Source: Mya arenaria
Taxonomy: Eukaryota > Mollusca > Bivalvia > Myida > Myidae
Assembly (NCBI RefSeq): GCF_026914265.1
Contig: NC_069123.1
Location: 48,616,949 to 48,680,948 of the forward strand
Direction of reading: 5' to 3'
DNA length: 64,000 nucleotides
Of the stretch, positions 33,868 to 47,400 are shown piece by piece. The notes under the pieces were generated by a model. The model saw only the letters and a list, made by a program, of their open reading frames with translations. It was not told where the DNA came from and searched no databases. Every line of letters starts with the position of its first letter. Positions within the stretch are counted from its first letter, which is position 1. The translations under genes were made by a program, and so were the position numbers.

Positions 33868-34575
33868 ATAACATCTTTAGATGAATGTGCATATTTCTAT
33901 AACATCTTTAGATGAATGTGCATATTTCTATAACATTTTAAGATGAATGTGCATATTTCTATAACATCTTTAGATGAATGTGCATATTTCTTTAACATTT
34001 TAAATGAATGTGCATATTTCTATAACATCTTTAGATGAATGTGCATATTTCTATAACATCTTTAGACGAATGTGCATATTAAATATTTCTATAACATCTT
34101 TAGATGAATGTGCATATTTCTATAACATCTTTAGATAATGTGCATATTTCTATAACATCTTTAGATGAATGTGCATATTTTTATAACATTGTAGATGAAT
34201 GTGCATATTTCTATAACATCTTTAGATGAATGTGCATATTTTTATAACATTGCAGATGAATGTGCATATTTCTATAACATCTTTAGATGAATGTGCATAT
34301 TTCTATAACATATTTAGATGAAAGTGCATATTTCTATAACATCTTTAGATGAATGTGCATATTTTTATAACATTTTAGATGAATGTGCATATTTCTATAA
34401 CATCTTTAGATGAATGTGCATATTTCTATAACATTTTAGATGAATGTGCATATTTCTATAACATATTTAGATGAAAGTGCATATTTCTATAACATTTTAG
34501 ATGAATGTGCATATTTCTATAACATCTTTAGATGAGTGTGCATATTTCTAAATTTTTTAGATGAATATGCATACT
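33868..34575. repeat. 31-bp minisatellite, about 22 copies
   Basis: Unit ataacatctttagatgaatg followed by tgcatatttct, with 30-31-bp spacing and recurrent variants (catttta/catcttta/catattta; gaaagtgc). It starts about 540 bp upstream of the MINPP1 start codon, so it may lie in or near that gene's upstream region. Confidence 0.95.
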
Positions 34576-35135
34576 AAGTATTTCTATCTTTTTATACTCG
34601 TATATATTTCCACATCCGTATTCTCATTTGGGGCACAAAATCTCATCATCATGACTAATTTAAAAGCATCATTATTGGATCAGATAGGAAGATATAGATA
34701 TTTATCAACCCGATATTTTACGGAGCCGGTGTAACAAAGTGTTGGTAAAATACCTGAAATGAGAGAAGGGGTCCATCTATCTTCCACGACGGCCAATATT
34801 ATGTATGATTTTTTTTTTCTCCAACCCGTTTCCAGAGAAGTAAAAAAGATTTTGCTTGAGCTCTTTCCGCGTGCACAGCAATTAACGTTATGACATTGAT
34901 CGTGGAAGAACGTAACCTAGTTCCAAGTTTATGAAAGGATTTTTTTTTACATAATTTGAATCGCAAAAACTTGTCCTTAAGAACGAATGTTACATTCAAG
35001 CTCTATGGATAAGGCTAAACGGTGGTCATGTTTGTTTGATATGTGTCTTATGCATTTACAAAAGCGCAAATAGCCAAAAGGAGTATTTGTTCTCAACTAC
35101 AATTAAGTTTGAAGAGATCTATGTTTTAAAAATGT

Positions 35136-35178
35136 CAGAAAATCTCGAAAGACCTTAATAGCCTTTCGAGATTTTCTG
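35136..35178. repeat. Perfect 16-bp inverted repeat
   Basis: CAGAAAATCTCGAAAG (35136-35151) and CTTTCGAGATTTTCTG (35163-35178) with an 11-nt loop. Intergenic; function unknown. Confidence 0.8.
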
Positions 35179-35734
35179 TCGTCAAGAATACAGTAAATCA
35201 TAAATGTTTTATGCTACATCAATTGCTATGGTAAGATTGACCTCTTTTGTCTTTTGTCCCCCCCCCCCTTGCCCAAGAAAATTTATCAATACATAGTCCG
35301 AAATGGTGCATTTTGGGTGCAAATTTTACGCCTAAATTTACATTTAAAGTAGACTTGGACGACATAAGGGGGGTGGGGCTTTTTGAACTTGAACTTTTTG
35401 TCCTTGAACTTTTTGTCTTATTTCATGTAAGGGTTTAAATGCATTTCAATGGGTAGTTGAAAGTGCTGAAGTACTCACATATTTAAGAAAAGAAAGAGTT
35501 TATAGTATTCTTTAAAATGTTAAGTTGAATGTTAGCTTTAATACTTGTACAAACAATGTAGCCGACAGATTTAACATTGAAGATTTGTTAAGCTGTGATG
35601 GATGCCAAAGTTGCCCATTTAAGGTATAGAAGAATGATACATCTTTCATAACGCTTCACAATCTGTATACGGACCACACTACGGAAATGTCGTAATGACA
35701 ATCGCCTGTGATCGCCTGTGATCGCGACATCCGT

Positions 35735-36065
35735 TGATGATAACGGGACAGTACGATACTATGTTAACGAAAACACGATATCACGATATAACGATGGTGA
35801 AAACGCGACATAACGATGGTGAAAACACGACATCACGATGGTGAAAACGCGACATTACGATGGCGAAAACACGACATTACGATGGTGAAAACGCGATATT
35901 AAGATGGTGAAAACACAATGACATATTGCAGTATCATCATCGTGCTGTCGTATTATCGCGTTTTCGTTATCGTACTGTAGCGTTTTCATCATCATACTGT
36001 CGCGTTTTCGTTATCGTAGTTTCGTGATTTCGCGTTTTCATCATCGTTCTATGGAGTCTCGCGTT
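35735..36065. repeat. 22-bp minisatellite with an inverted, diverged second half
   Basis: Left half repeats acgatggtgaaaacgcgaca at 22-bp spacing (for example 35791, 35813). From about 35940 the complementary wording appears: cgcgttttcgttatcgtact, gcgttttcatcatcatactg. The two halves could fold on each other. No coding potential. Confidence 0.8.
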
Positions 36066-36396
36066 TCATATCAACACATTCACAGGCAATGGCTCTTTGA
36101 ACGGCATTTCGTACCATACAGGACAAACGTCAGCGCCATGGCGAAAGAGGATCCAATCCAATCCAATACCTAAACCATATAATACGGACTGGTATGAGCC
36201 ACTGTCTAAAAGAGATATTACTTAAGCACACGTGACCATCTATATATATATTCTACCATACTCAATTATAGAATGGTACAATAGCCAGAAAATGATAACC
36301 CCATTGATGTTGAGTATCTGGTTATAGACGACGCAGCAGCACAATCGATCCTTTTCCTCACTAATGTAAAAGACACTATAGTAACCTACATACAAC

Positions 36397-36424
36397 CACG
36401 GACCTAAACCATTGTAGGTCCGTG
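36397..36424. repeat. Short perfect hairpin
   Basis: CACGGACCTA and TAGGTCCGTG, 10 bp each, around an 8-nt loop. Intergenic. Confidence 0.6.
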
Positions 36425-36429
36425 ATACA

Positions 36430-37980
36430 ACGCTGCTGCATAGATGATAGTTGTTGGTTTCAGTTTAAGATATGCAATATATATGAGGAGCAAAGGTTAT
36501 ATTTCACGAGTGGCTTTTGGTGTTCACGAGGTGATATATGTTGCAATCTTACACTGAAACAAACATATATTGTTTTATTTCATGCTTGTTATTTAACTTT
36601 TTTTAAATGGTATTTAATAGGAAACCCGCTCTAAATGACGTTTTCCGCGAAACGAAACTAAATGACGTAAAAGCATTTTTTCCCGGCACTTTATGAGTTT
36701 ATGGTTACCAGTTTTACAATGAAACGGGTAAAATCTGAGAAAACAGTGGAACTCGTCGTCAATACAGGTGCCTGTGGTACTTCATACGAATGCGACTTGA
36801 ATGTCTTCATTTGAAACGTTCTATAAAGGGCAACAGTGATTTACAATGGTCACCTTACACTATTTAATAGTAACTTAAATCGAAATACACATTCTATTCA
36901 TATTGACAGAAAACAATAGACAAATAAATCGCTTTGAAATATATTGTTTTATAGTAAGTATTTAACACGTGGTAGTATGATATCATGGAACGTTTGTCAC
37001 AAGTTTCATTTGTTTTCAGTTATAAAAGGTCGTCAAATGTCTTTCAGTTCAGATGCCAAAAGGTGGTTGAACTGTTATCAGCAAACATTTAGGTGGTTAA
37101 ACCAAAACAAATTGACCATGGAGGCTCTTGTACAGCAAAGGAATTGGCAGGAAATTAAATTACCACATTTAAATAATGTTAACGTAGAAATCATTGCATA
37201 AAATGTGTTTTTGGAGCTTAAAAGTATCAAATTCTGGCTTCCCACATTTGTAGACAAAAGACTTGTCGAAGGTTTTCCTTCGATAACTTTTTTATTCCGT
37301 AACCTAGAAGCATGAAATAAAAAAACCGAGTGAGGCATGGTAATTGTAGAGCCGAATGCGCGTCATGATATTTTAGAAGCGTATACTTTATAATACTCAC
37401 CAGGCGAAATAAAATACACATTCTATTCCGAAAATCCTATTGTGTCATTGTTTCGCCGCCATCTTGCATAGCAGACCCCAAAACCTCACTTAAACCGTTG
37501 CAGATTCGGAATACCTTTACCCGCCTGTTGAAGGGACTATGATAGTGTTTTTCTTTTCTTCAAATGCACGTTTAAAGGAACTACATGTATATTTATTACC
37601 AAATTAATAAGTGTGGCAAATCATAAGGAGTGTTAAACTGGTTGATTGACATTATCACGTGATGCTACCAATATAGTTAATTAAGGTTAAACTACTCGGG
37701 AGCTTATGTACTAACCCTTGTTGGCAAATGAAAATAAATTATATGGTATCTGTTTTCTATGTTTAGTCTGTCCCGGCGTTAGTTCGCTTCCCACTACAAC
37801 CATGATTATTTTATACCTTTATTGTATCTTTTCTGCAATTTCGGTTTCAATGAGTATATTAAAACTATAACTAAAGTGTTTTCAGATGACGGGAATAAAA
37901 TGAGTTGGTACCAAAACTTGAGCGAGTCCATCGAACACGCTTTATTAGCCTGTTTTAATTATTTCACGCCAAATACATTA
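36430..37980. other. Intergenic stretch, nothing recognised
   Basis: AT-rich single-copy-looking DNA. Short ORFs on both strands (the longest about 85 codons near 36944-37201) lack splice context or family similarity. Confidence 0.5.
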
Positions 37981-37986
37981 TGTTCT

Positions 37987-38283
37987 CTCCTGCTCTTTAA
38001 ACACTTCGTATTTTCATCAAAATCGTTATCATATTGTCACAGGCATTATGCATTCTAACAATATTATCATCGTGTTGGTCGAGGCTATATGCTTGTGATG
38101 CCAGTAGGCGGAGAACGTCGCTGGTTGGCATATTGACAATCCCTGATCGCCATAAAAGCTATACGCACTTGCTTTTGTAAGCAACTCATCGGACGATAGA
38201 AACCGTACTTTGCAAGAGCTGATGTAACCGGAGTGCCGTCTGCCGGCGGGGGAGGCGCTGTTCCTACGTTTCTTCAGTATATG
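37987..38283 (-). pseudogene. Fragment of a second MINPP1-like gene, exon 1 part
   Basis: Minus-strand text aligns by eye with the MINPP1 exon 1 segment at about 32640-32978. Shared phrases on the plus strand are atcgttatcatattgtcaca / atcgttttcatatttgtcac, ccagtaggcggag / ccggtaggtggag, cgctggtt, gccataaaagct, cgcacttgcttttgtaagc / cgcttgctcttgtacgc and gaggcgctgttcct / gaggcggtgttcct. Several internal deletions are apparent (for instance the segment around the pseudogene's gacaatccctgatcgccat is shorter than gcagtccccggttgcg...gccat), and no open frame runs through. No other exons of this copy were found. As introns are absent from the matched segment by nature, processed versus tandem origin cannot be told. 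Confidence 0.75.
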
Positions 38284-39734
38284 TTATATTCAACAAAGAT
38301 ACAAAAATCCTTAAACAACAATTCTGACCAAGTTTCATGTGTATACAGGAAATATACAGTTGCTTCTGCACGAATTGAGGTTTTCTAATATTTGACCTTG
38401 TGCCTTACCTTTTGATCCAGATGACATAGGTTTAAAACTAACCAAGAGTTCATCAATACAATATTTCTGACCAGGAAACTCCGTGTTCACATGAAAACAG
38501 CAGCATTTATTGCGTAACTTTTGTTAAGATTTCATAATTTACACATGGTATGATGACATATAAGTCCTTGGCCGAGACTTCATCAAGAAAGTTTCATAAA
38601 CATCGGAAGATATAAAAGCAGCCGTTATTTTTGTTAATAAATTTCCCCTTAGATTTGACAGTAAGACCTTGTTCTGGACCCTGGACAGACGACCCACCTA
38701 CTACACAAGCTCATTCTGAGAAGTGTATGAAAATAATAGCACACACCATGCAATGACATGTGGGGGTTAATGGCAACCTTCTTGTCATTTTCCTTCGACA
38801 AAAATATTAAAACCATCAGGTGTGACCTTATACTTACTGACTTCCCAAAATATACAGTGCACTCTACCGGTCAAGGGCAGTCAACCCATTGGCGTAGTCT
38901 CATCAACTTACTTTAAATCGTTCTTGCACAATACATCGCAGGCAAGACCGACAGAGAATAATTGGAAAATGGGAGCAAATCCTACATCTGCCAGACATTT
39001 TCAACCATTTCGGAGTTACTCATCTTTTCCCCTCTTGTTACAAATTAACTGTGGAAACTTGGCTGTACAAATATAAATGGGCAATAAAATGGTAAAATAA
39101 ATATGTCAATATGTTGTGTTAAATTCATATATCTGAAATAGCAGTTCTGACAAATTTCAAAGGATGTCAATGGTTAGTTGTAGGTAAAATAAATTGTGCG
39201 ATAGTGACCGTTTAATAGCGATATTTTGACCACCAAGGTTAACTTATGACAGCGAAATGCCAATTCTGAAAACCCCACTTCTTTACGAAGTAAATTATCC
39301 GAGGTTTTCAAAGTCATTTCAACGTGCTAAAGATCTTCAGACTACATCTAGTGCAAATGTCCAGCATTTTTTTGACAAAAACAAAATCCGATGTTGCAAT
39401 CGCTCAATCATAACTTCTGGGTTAACACCACACTTAAACGGTCATATACTGGACTTGTCATGAACATTTTTGCGAAGTTTGAAGACCCTTACATATTGGT
39501 AGTTACCGGTACTAATTGATCATGAACAATCTTCTAGAAACATATGGTCAGTGGGTTTTATATCAGAAACCATTCACTACCTAGGTTACTGTGACCTTGC
39601 CCATATACGTCTAAAATCGCCAGTATTGTCGAGGACTATCTTTTTGTGAAACTCAGACAATTCGGGCTATCGATCGGAAATCATTGTTTTGCTAAATGTG
39701 AGTGACCCTGACCTTATAACTTTTAGATCAAGTT
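38284..39734. repeat. Decayed repeat-rich stretch flanking the triplication
   Basis: Contains recurrent phrases typical of composite-repeat internal units (tctgaccaagtttcatgtgt, gaccaggaaactccgtgttc, tgaccttgccc, tgaccctgaccttataactt) but no clean period or ends. No gene recognised. Confidence 0.4.
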
Positions 39735-42700
39735 TACTCAACTACTTATTATGGTCGACTTTGATGTTCTAGAGTATTTGATCACTATGACCTAGATCTT
39801 TGTGATCCTCTACCTCTATATGTTAACAACAATCCTTTTCGTGAAATTTGAGGAATTTAGGGTCAGTCTCATTTCGAGTTCTTGATCAGAAGCATTAAAA
39901 GTCGTTATGAGCTTGACCTCAAATCAAAGGCCACCTTGTTCCATGTCCTGGTTCCACAAGCATGCTCGTGTTTTTTTATCTACTCAATAACTGACTTAAC
40001 TCATTTTTACACTTAACAGCCTAGCATTTAAAAAATGTTAAATGTATGGGCTCCTAAACAATACAAACCCTCCTGAATCAAATGTTAATAATGTTTGGAT
40101 GAATATTAAAACAAGAGGCCATGAGGCCCATGCTCTGTCCCCTTTAAAGTGTTAAACCCAAAATAGGGTTCAAAGGGGATGGAGCACCCAGATGCCGAAG
40201 CGAAACGGGATTTTTACAGTCTCGTTTGATGGCTGTCCTGATTTGAAGCTAACTGGGGTGTCAACATTTACGACACATAAAGTAAGTTACGAAGATCCTT
40301 GAAGAGCCGTCCAGTTATTTGGATTTTGCAATTACTAGTATTCCTTCATTCGGAAAGAGCGATCATAACTGTACTTGGGTGTGCATGGCAAGGTTTCAGG
40401 AAGGACACGACCAAGTATATTGTTAGTGCATATATGCAGCATTCCATTATAATAACCATGTTGAGTGGGTCTTGCACACAACACGTCATTAATATGTATG
40501 TACAAAACACACGAGCCAAGAAATTATAAAATCAATCGTTTCATGACAAAGTTACAGCCTAGCCACACCGACAGACGATACTCGATGTGTATATATGCAG
40601 CATTTCATACTGATAAAAGTGTGACCTTGAACTTCCAGGAAGAGGCCAGGTGTTGCATGAATCGCAGACTGTATTTACCGAACACATATATGCCAATTCA
40701 TTTTAACATCATTTTGTGCATGACAAAGCCCACTATGTTGAATATGCATACAGACTGCATTCCATAATGATACACCTGTAGGGATGCCAGTCTCTCCAGC
40801 TTTCATTACTGATTCAATGGCAAGTCTGAACTTGAACTCTTGAGGTAGGATGGTGCATCTTGCACGCAGCAAGTCATCTTAATGTGCATTGCTAAGTTAC
40901 AACCAGGACATTATCAGCTGTATAAAGTCACTTATAATTCCTCCACACGACAGTTACGGCACAGGCATAACCAACAATACCCTGGTGTATATATGCAGCA
41001 ATCCATAATGATACTCAACTACTTATTATGGTCGACTTTGATGTTCTAGAGTATTTGATCACTATGACCTAGATCTTTGTGATCCTCTACCTCTATATGT
41101 TAACAACAATCCTTTTCGTGAAATTTGAGGATTTTAGGGTCAGTCTCATTTCGAGTTCTTGATCAGAAGCATTAAAAGTCGTTATGAGCTTGACCTCAAA
41201 TCAAAGGCCACCTTGTTCCATGTCCTGGTTCCACAAGCATGCTCGTGTTTTTTTATCTACTCAATAACTGACTTAACTCATTTTTACACTTAACAGCCTA
41301 GCATTTAAAAAATGTTAAATGTATGGGCTCCTAAACAATACAAACCCTCCTGAATCAAATGTTAATAATGTTTGGATGAATATTAAAACAAGAGGCCATG
41401 AGGCCCATGCTCTGTCCCCTTTAAAGTGTTAAACCCAAAATAGGGTTCAAAGGGGATGGAGCACCCAGATGCCGAAGCGAAACGGGATTTTTACAGTCTC
41501 GTTTGATGGCTGTCCTGATTTGAAGCTAACTGGGGTGTCAACATTTACGACACATAAAGTAAGTTACGAAGATCCTTGAAGAGCCGTCCAGTTATTTGGA
41601 TTTTGCAATTACTAGTATTCCTTCATTCGGAAAGAGCGATCATAACTGTACTTGGGTGTGCATGGCAAGGTTTCAGGAAGGACACGACCAAGTATATTGT
41701 TAGTGCATATATGCAGCATTCCATTATAATAACCATGTTGAGTGGGTCTTGCACACAACACGTCATTAATATGTATGTACAAAACACACGAGCCAAGAAA
41801 TTATAAAATCAATCGTTTCATGACAAAGTTACAGCCTAGCCACACCGACAGACGATACTCGATGTGTATATATGCAGCATTTCATACTGATAAAAGTGTG
41901 ACCTTGAACTTCCAGGAAGAGGCCAGGTGTTGCATGAATCGCAGACTGTATTTACCGAACACATATATGCCAATTCATTTTAACATCATTTTGTGCATGA
42001 CAAAGCCCACTATGTTGAATATGCATACAGACTGCATTCCATAATGATACACCTGTAGGGATGCCAGTCTCTCCAGCTTTCATTACTGATTCAATGGCAA
42101 GTCTGAACTTGAACTCTTGAGGTAGGATGGTGCATCTTGCACGCAGCAAGTCATCTTAATGTGCATTGCTAAGTTACAACCAGGACATTATCAGCTGTAT
42201 AAAGTCACTTATAATTCCTCCACACGACAGTTACGGCACAGGCATAACCAACAATACCCTGGTGTATATATGCAGCAATCCATAATGATACTCAACTACT
42301 TATTATGGTCGACTTTGATGTTCTAGAGTATTTGATCACTATGACCTAGATCTTTGTGATCCTCTACCTCTATATGTTAACAACAATCCTTTTCGTGAAA
42401 TTTGAGGAATTTAGGGTCAGTCTCATTTCGAGTTCTTGATCAGAAGCATTAAAAGTCGTTATGAGCTTGACCTCAAATCAAAGGCCACCTTGTTCCATGT
42501 CCTGGTTCCACAAGCATGCTCGTGTTTTTTTATCTACTCAATAACTGACTTAACTCATTTTTACACTTAACAGCCTAGCATTTAAAAAATGTTAAATGTA
42601 TGGGCTCCTAAACAATACAAACCCTCCTGAATCAAATGTTAATAATGTTTGGATGAATATTAAAACAAGAGGCCATGAGGCCCATGCTCTGTCCCCTTTA

Positions 42701-43565
42701 AAGTGTTAAACCCAAAATAGGGTTCAAAGGGGATGGAGCACCCAGATGCCGAAGCGAAACGGGATTTTTACAGTCTCGTTTGATGGCTGTCCTGATTTGA
42801 AGCTAACTGGGGTGTCAACATTTACGACACATAAAGTAAGTTACGAAGATCCTTGAAGAGCCGTCCAGTTATTTGGATTTTGCAATTACTAGTATTCCTT
42901 CATTCGGAAAGAGCGATCATAACTGTACTTGGGTGTGCATGGCAAGGTTTCAGGAAGGACACGACCAAGTATATTGTTAGTGCATATATGCAGCATTCCA
43001 TTATAATAACCATGTTGAGTGGGTCTTGCACACAACACGTCATTAATATGTATGTACAAAACACACGAGCCAAGAAATTATAAAATCAATCGTTTCATGA
43101 CAAAGTTACAGCCTAGCCACACCGACAGACGATACTCGATGTGTATATATGCAGCATTTCATACTGATTAAAGTGTGACCTTGAACTTCCAGGAAGAGGC
43201 CAGGTGTTGCATGAATCGCAGACTGTATTTACCGAACACATATATGCCAATTCATTTTAACATCATTTTGTGCATGACAAAGCCCACTATGTTGAATATG
43301 CATACAGACTGCATTCCATAATGATACACCTGTAGGGATGCCAGTCTCTCCAGCTTTCATTACTGATTCAATGGCAAGTCTGAACTTGAACTCTTGAGGT
43401 AGGATGGTGCATCTTGCACGCAGCAAGTCATCTTAATGTGCATTGCTAAGTTACAACCAGGACATTATCAGCTGTATAAAGTCACTTATAATTCCTCCAC
43501 ACGACAGTTACGGCACAGGCATAACCAACAATACCCTGGTGTATATATGCAGCAATCCATAATGA
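39735..43565. repeat. 1,277-bp unit in three head-to-tail copies
   Basis: Copies at 39735-41011, 41012-42288 and 42289-43565, each opening tactcaactacttattatgg. They are almost identical; I noted gaggaattta versus gaggatttta in copy 2 and gataaaag versus gattaaag in copy 3. Each unit includes acaagaggccatgaggccca, the head of a composite repeat, plus its internal units (tgaccttgaactt..., atatatgcagcattcc). Diverged units of the same type continue to about 43900. Either a recent tandem duplication or an assembly artefact. Confidence 0.95.
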
Positions 43566-44393
43566 TTTAACTCTAAGGTTGACCTTGAACTCTACGGTCG
43601 AGTCGTGCATGGCACACATTTTCTTTATATACCAAACTGAAGTGCCTATTTATTTTAAAATCCCTCGACATGACCAAGTTACAGCCTGGACAGGGTAAAA
43701 ATATTCTATGAACATATATGCAGCATTCAATAAGAATTTAACTCCATGTGTGACCTTGAACTTTGAGGTAAGGTTGTTCGTATTCCATGTGACTTATCAT
43801 TTTTATTTTAAAATTTCTGTGCATGACAAAGTTACAGCAGAGAAACAACCAACTATACTGTACATGCTTTCAGGCAGCATTCCATTATGAAGGTGCAATT
43901 TAGATATGCCCTTCTGAATAATACACATCTCTCTGTACAATGTTGGCTCTCTTGCTATTTGGACATTTTCAGTTTGGAGCATGTCATCATGTTTCATATC
44001 GAGAAAAACACCAATAATACTAAACTCTACAAGAAGTTGTCTCCTTAAAATTTGGAATTTCAAGGGCCAAAATACAGGCATACAGGGGGATCTGGGTGGT
44101 TTTGGATTGGAGCCCAGCCTTCTTGATATCGGACTACTGGTACTAAACAAGATTGATTCAGATACAATCAAAGCTGTTTTATTGGGTTGATGGGCGCACG
44201 GACACCACCTTTGGCCAGTCGATAGTACTAAAGATAGTAACAGTACTAGAATATAGCACTTGTTTCTTATTTTCCTTTCTCTACATCTGACACTGTTTTA
44301 TATGAGAATACCAATGCTAAACATTTTCCATGAATATATCTATTTTATACTGGAGCAAAAAAACAAAAGTTAAACCAAATTCCAGTTTTTCTC

Positions 44394-44399
44394 TTTAAT
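44394..44399 (-). terminator. RPS24: RPS24 poly(A) signal ATTAAA
   Basis: Minus-strand ATTAAA 45 nt past the RPS24 stop codon, a common variant signal at the short 3' UTR distance usual for ribosomal-protein genes. Confidence 0.65.
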
Positions 44400-44443
44400 A
44401 GTATGGTATGTACAAGACAAGCCAAGAAAACCCAGCTGCAGAC

Positions 44444-44449
44444 TTATTT
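44444..44449 (-). CDS. RPS24: RPS24 coding exon 5 (AAA TAA)
   Basis: Acceptor ctttttcag then AAA TAA. Two-codon terminal exon followed by a short 3' UTR; matches the known habit of animal RPS24 genes of ending in a tiny last coding exon. Confidence 0.8.
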   Translation of the reverse strand, partial: K

Positions 44450-47400
44450 CTGAAAAAGAAAAAAAAGAGTATAAATACAATTATTGTTCCAACAAACATT
44501 ATCATGATAGAACCAAAAAAATCAATATAAGATCTTCTGTTTCCACAGTGAAATAAATTCATTGTATCTAAAGTTCAACATGAAGCACAATTAACAGCAA
44601 GACTTCTGAATCAATATACTGCAATCAGAACTATCAGTGACAAAATAAGCTTGAAAAAATGCTCACAATTGGTGATTAAATAAACAAGGTTAATTTTGTC
44701 AACATTAAGAGTTTAAGGGCCACAACTCAGATTGAAATCATATCTGGCTGGCTTATAAAATTTGTACCATTGAATATAAAAACTTCTAACAAGAGAAATT
44801 CAGGGCACGTGTAAGATGTAAAAAATTTAGAGAACCGACAGCTCAAGGGTAATAACAGGTGAAAAATGAGCAAAATCCAAGGTTGATTTCCTTTTTCAAT
44901 CATAATTGTTTATTATTAAAATATTTGTTTGAAGTTTGAATCTTTCATTTAATTCATTAATACGCGAAAAAATATTACTTCACGTTCAGTAAAGATTTGA
45001 TAAAAAAGACATAAAAATTAGTCTTTTGGATGAACAAGCCCAAATTCATATACTACTGCTTGGCATAACATTTTTGAACAAACCCAACTGTATAAAACTC
45101 AGAATGAAACCAAGCCCAGACAGCTTTTTACCAGTGCAGGGCTTGCAGGTTGTGCTTATGACCACTGTCACAATGCAATATAATCCCTCCCTGACATGCT
45201 ACACAGTCAACATAATTCTCTTCATTATTATGTTGTCAGTTGCCTTAAGTATCAGCATGATAATAAGTTAATAACCCTTTTCCACTTTGCAGAACGATGG
45301 TTAATCTTTCTCACCTTTTTACCAGCTCCAATCTTTGCCTTTGCCGTCCCTCTGACCTTCAGCGTTCTGTTCTTCTTTTCTTTCCTCTGTTTACGTCCAG
45401 GCCGGGCAACTTTCTCGTACAGGCCATGCTGAAATACAGACACCACAATACTACAATACAACCCTAGAATTATTTTCTTACACAGTTCAGACACGGGCCC
45501 AATTTCTCGAAACTTCTGAAGTCGCTTATAACTGGATTAAGCTACGCTCGTTATTTTTGTTTTTCAATAATTTGCGTTAAATTAACTTCTTTAAGAACTT
45601 ATATACTTTATATAAGAATTAAATTGATGATTATCACAATAAACCATTTTCCTTTCATAAAAGTTCAATGTAAGTACATGTTTTATTTTAGCTAATTGAA
45701 ATAAGCTACTTAAGCCTGTTAAGCTTAAGAAGTATCGAGAAAAGGGGGCCAGGGGCATAACACAGAACAAGCTAGTTTCTTTGATTGTACATAAAAAATT
45801 ATGGACACCACAGTCAAGGGTCTTCATAATTAATGCTTTAATAATTAATACATGAACAGTGACTTTCGCCAATTATAGTGGTGAATTTCATTTATAAAGT
45901 TAAACAATGGATTGAGTGGTTGTAAAACTAGATATTAATTTGCATCAGCATGCAGGAATTTGACTCAGCATTTGGTCTTAAATGATAAACTAAAGTCATT
46001 ACATGACCAATTACTGACAAAAACACAATTTCGGACAAAGACCAGGGCACTAATACTATCATTAAAGAAAGGATTAGCACTACAGATGAGCCCAAAATCA
46101 GTCAAGTAAATTTTGATCTCTTTTTACTTTTACAAAACCGCCGGAATCTAAACATACTGTACATTTTTGATAAGCTTCATCCGTAACCTTTGCAATGATA
46201 TACAACACTTGACACTTCTTTTGCAAATCAAAAAGAAATCGAGCAAATAACTAATCCTGTCAGTGCGATTTTTAAGGGTTGGAAATGTTTATAGAACCCA
46301 ACGTAATACAGTGTGATCAGAGTCAAGATCATGCACAGGTGGCATATAGCAACAATTCATCGACTGTTCCAAACATATATCAACAAAGTTTTGTAAATGC
46401 ATCAATGACAAATGCTTTCAGAGAGACAGCGTGCTCGACTATTCCGCCGCTTTTCAGTTTAGGCAAAAAAAAAGAAGTTCTTGTTTCTGATCACCCGACC
46501 GACTGTACTTTTTTCTCTCCCCAAAATCAATTTTGATAGAACAGAGTCCCGGGAAAACGGTACTGAATACGAAAAAAAGTGCTATCCAACAACGATATTT
46601 AAACAGGGCTTTCAATGGAACCTACCTCTTGTGAGATATCGTCAATGACCCTAAGTTCGCAATTAAGTGTCACCTTTGAACCTAGAGTTCAGTGCAAGAG
46701 TCGTTAGTCCTGAAACTGAAGATCAATGGGGCCGCAAACCATGTGCTGAATGTTTGTTTATTCAATTAAACTTTCTTTAAAGTAAACACATGTCAATAGC
46801 AATTAACGCCCGAAGTGACAAGTGAACAACCCTGTCCATTAACAGCAGTCAAATCTATGTCGTGAATAACTCCACCATTATGTAAATGGATACCTTCGGC
46901 AGTTCTAGCTAACTTCGAACAACAACGTTTCAGTATCAACAATTGAGATGAAATTTAATTCAATTTTACCTATTAGCTAAAAAAATAAATCTTGGAACTT
47001 TGTAAATGCGTAAAAAAAATAAACAATTTTCGTCTAGCTCTCCTGCACATGAACATGGTCCAAAAAGCGCTGTAAACAGGTGCTTTTACGTTAGCTTCCT
47101 GTTAATTTTAATGAAAGTGAAAGAAGAACTATTTGACGTAAATCCTGTACTATCTAAAGTTAAGTTCTATTGCATAACATGTGGATTGCTCTGCCATTTT
47201 TATTAAAGAACAATAAAGGGATATTGGTAATTGGAACGCTGAATGTTTTTGTTTACTTCCAAAAGAATCCTAAGGTGAAAATGAAACTGAAAATAAAAGC
47301 AAGAAAAATGTCGTCGCATATTGGATTTTGACAAGGATGCATAAGATTACATAACAAATAATACATGCATCCTTTTAACTCAACCCTTACCAGTACAACT

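Noticed and set aside
33868-34575. Regular 31-bp repeats as a CRISPR array
   Set aside because: No spacers; simple tandem repeat.
40299-43426. Repeated ORFs of 76, 100 and 65 aa
   Set aside because: They recur at exactly 1,277-bp spacing because the DNA unit is triplicated; no domain or splice context.
43803-44171. 122-aa minus-strand ORF downstream of the triplication
   Set aside because: Overlaps composite-repeat units and shows no recognisable domain.
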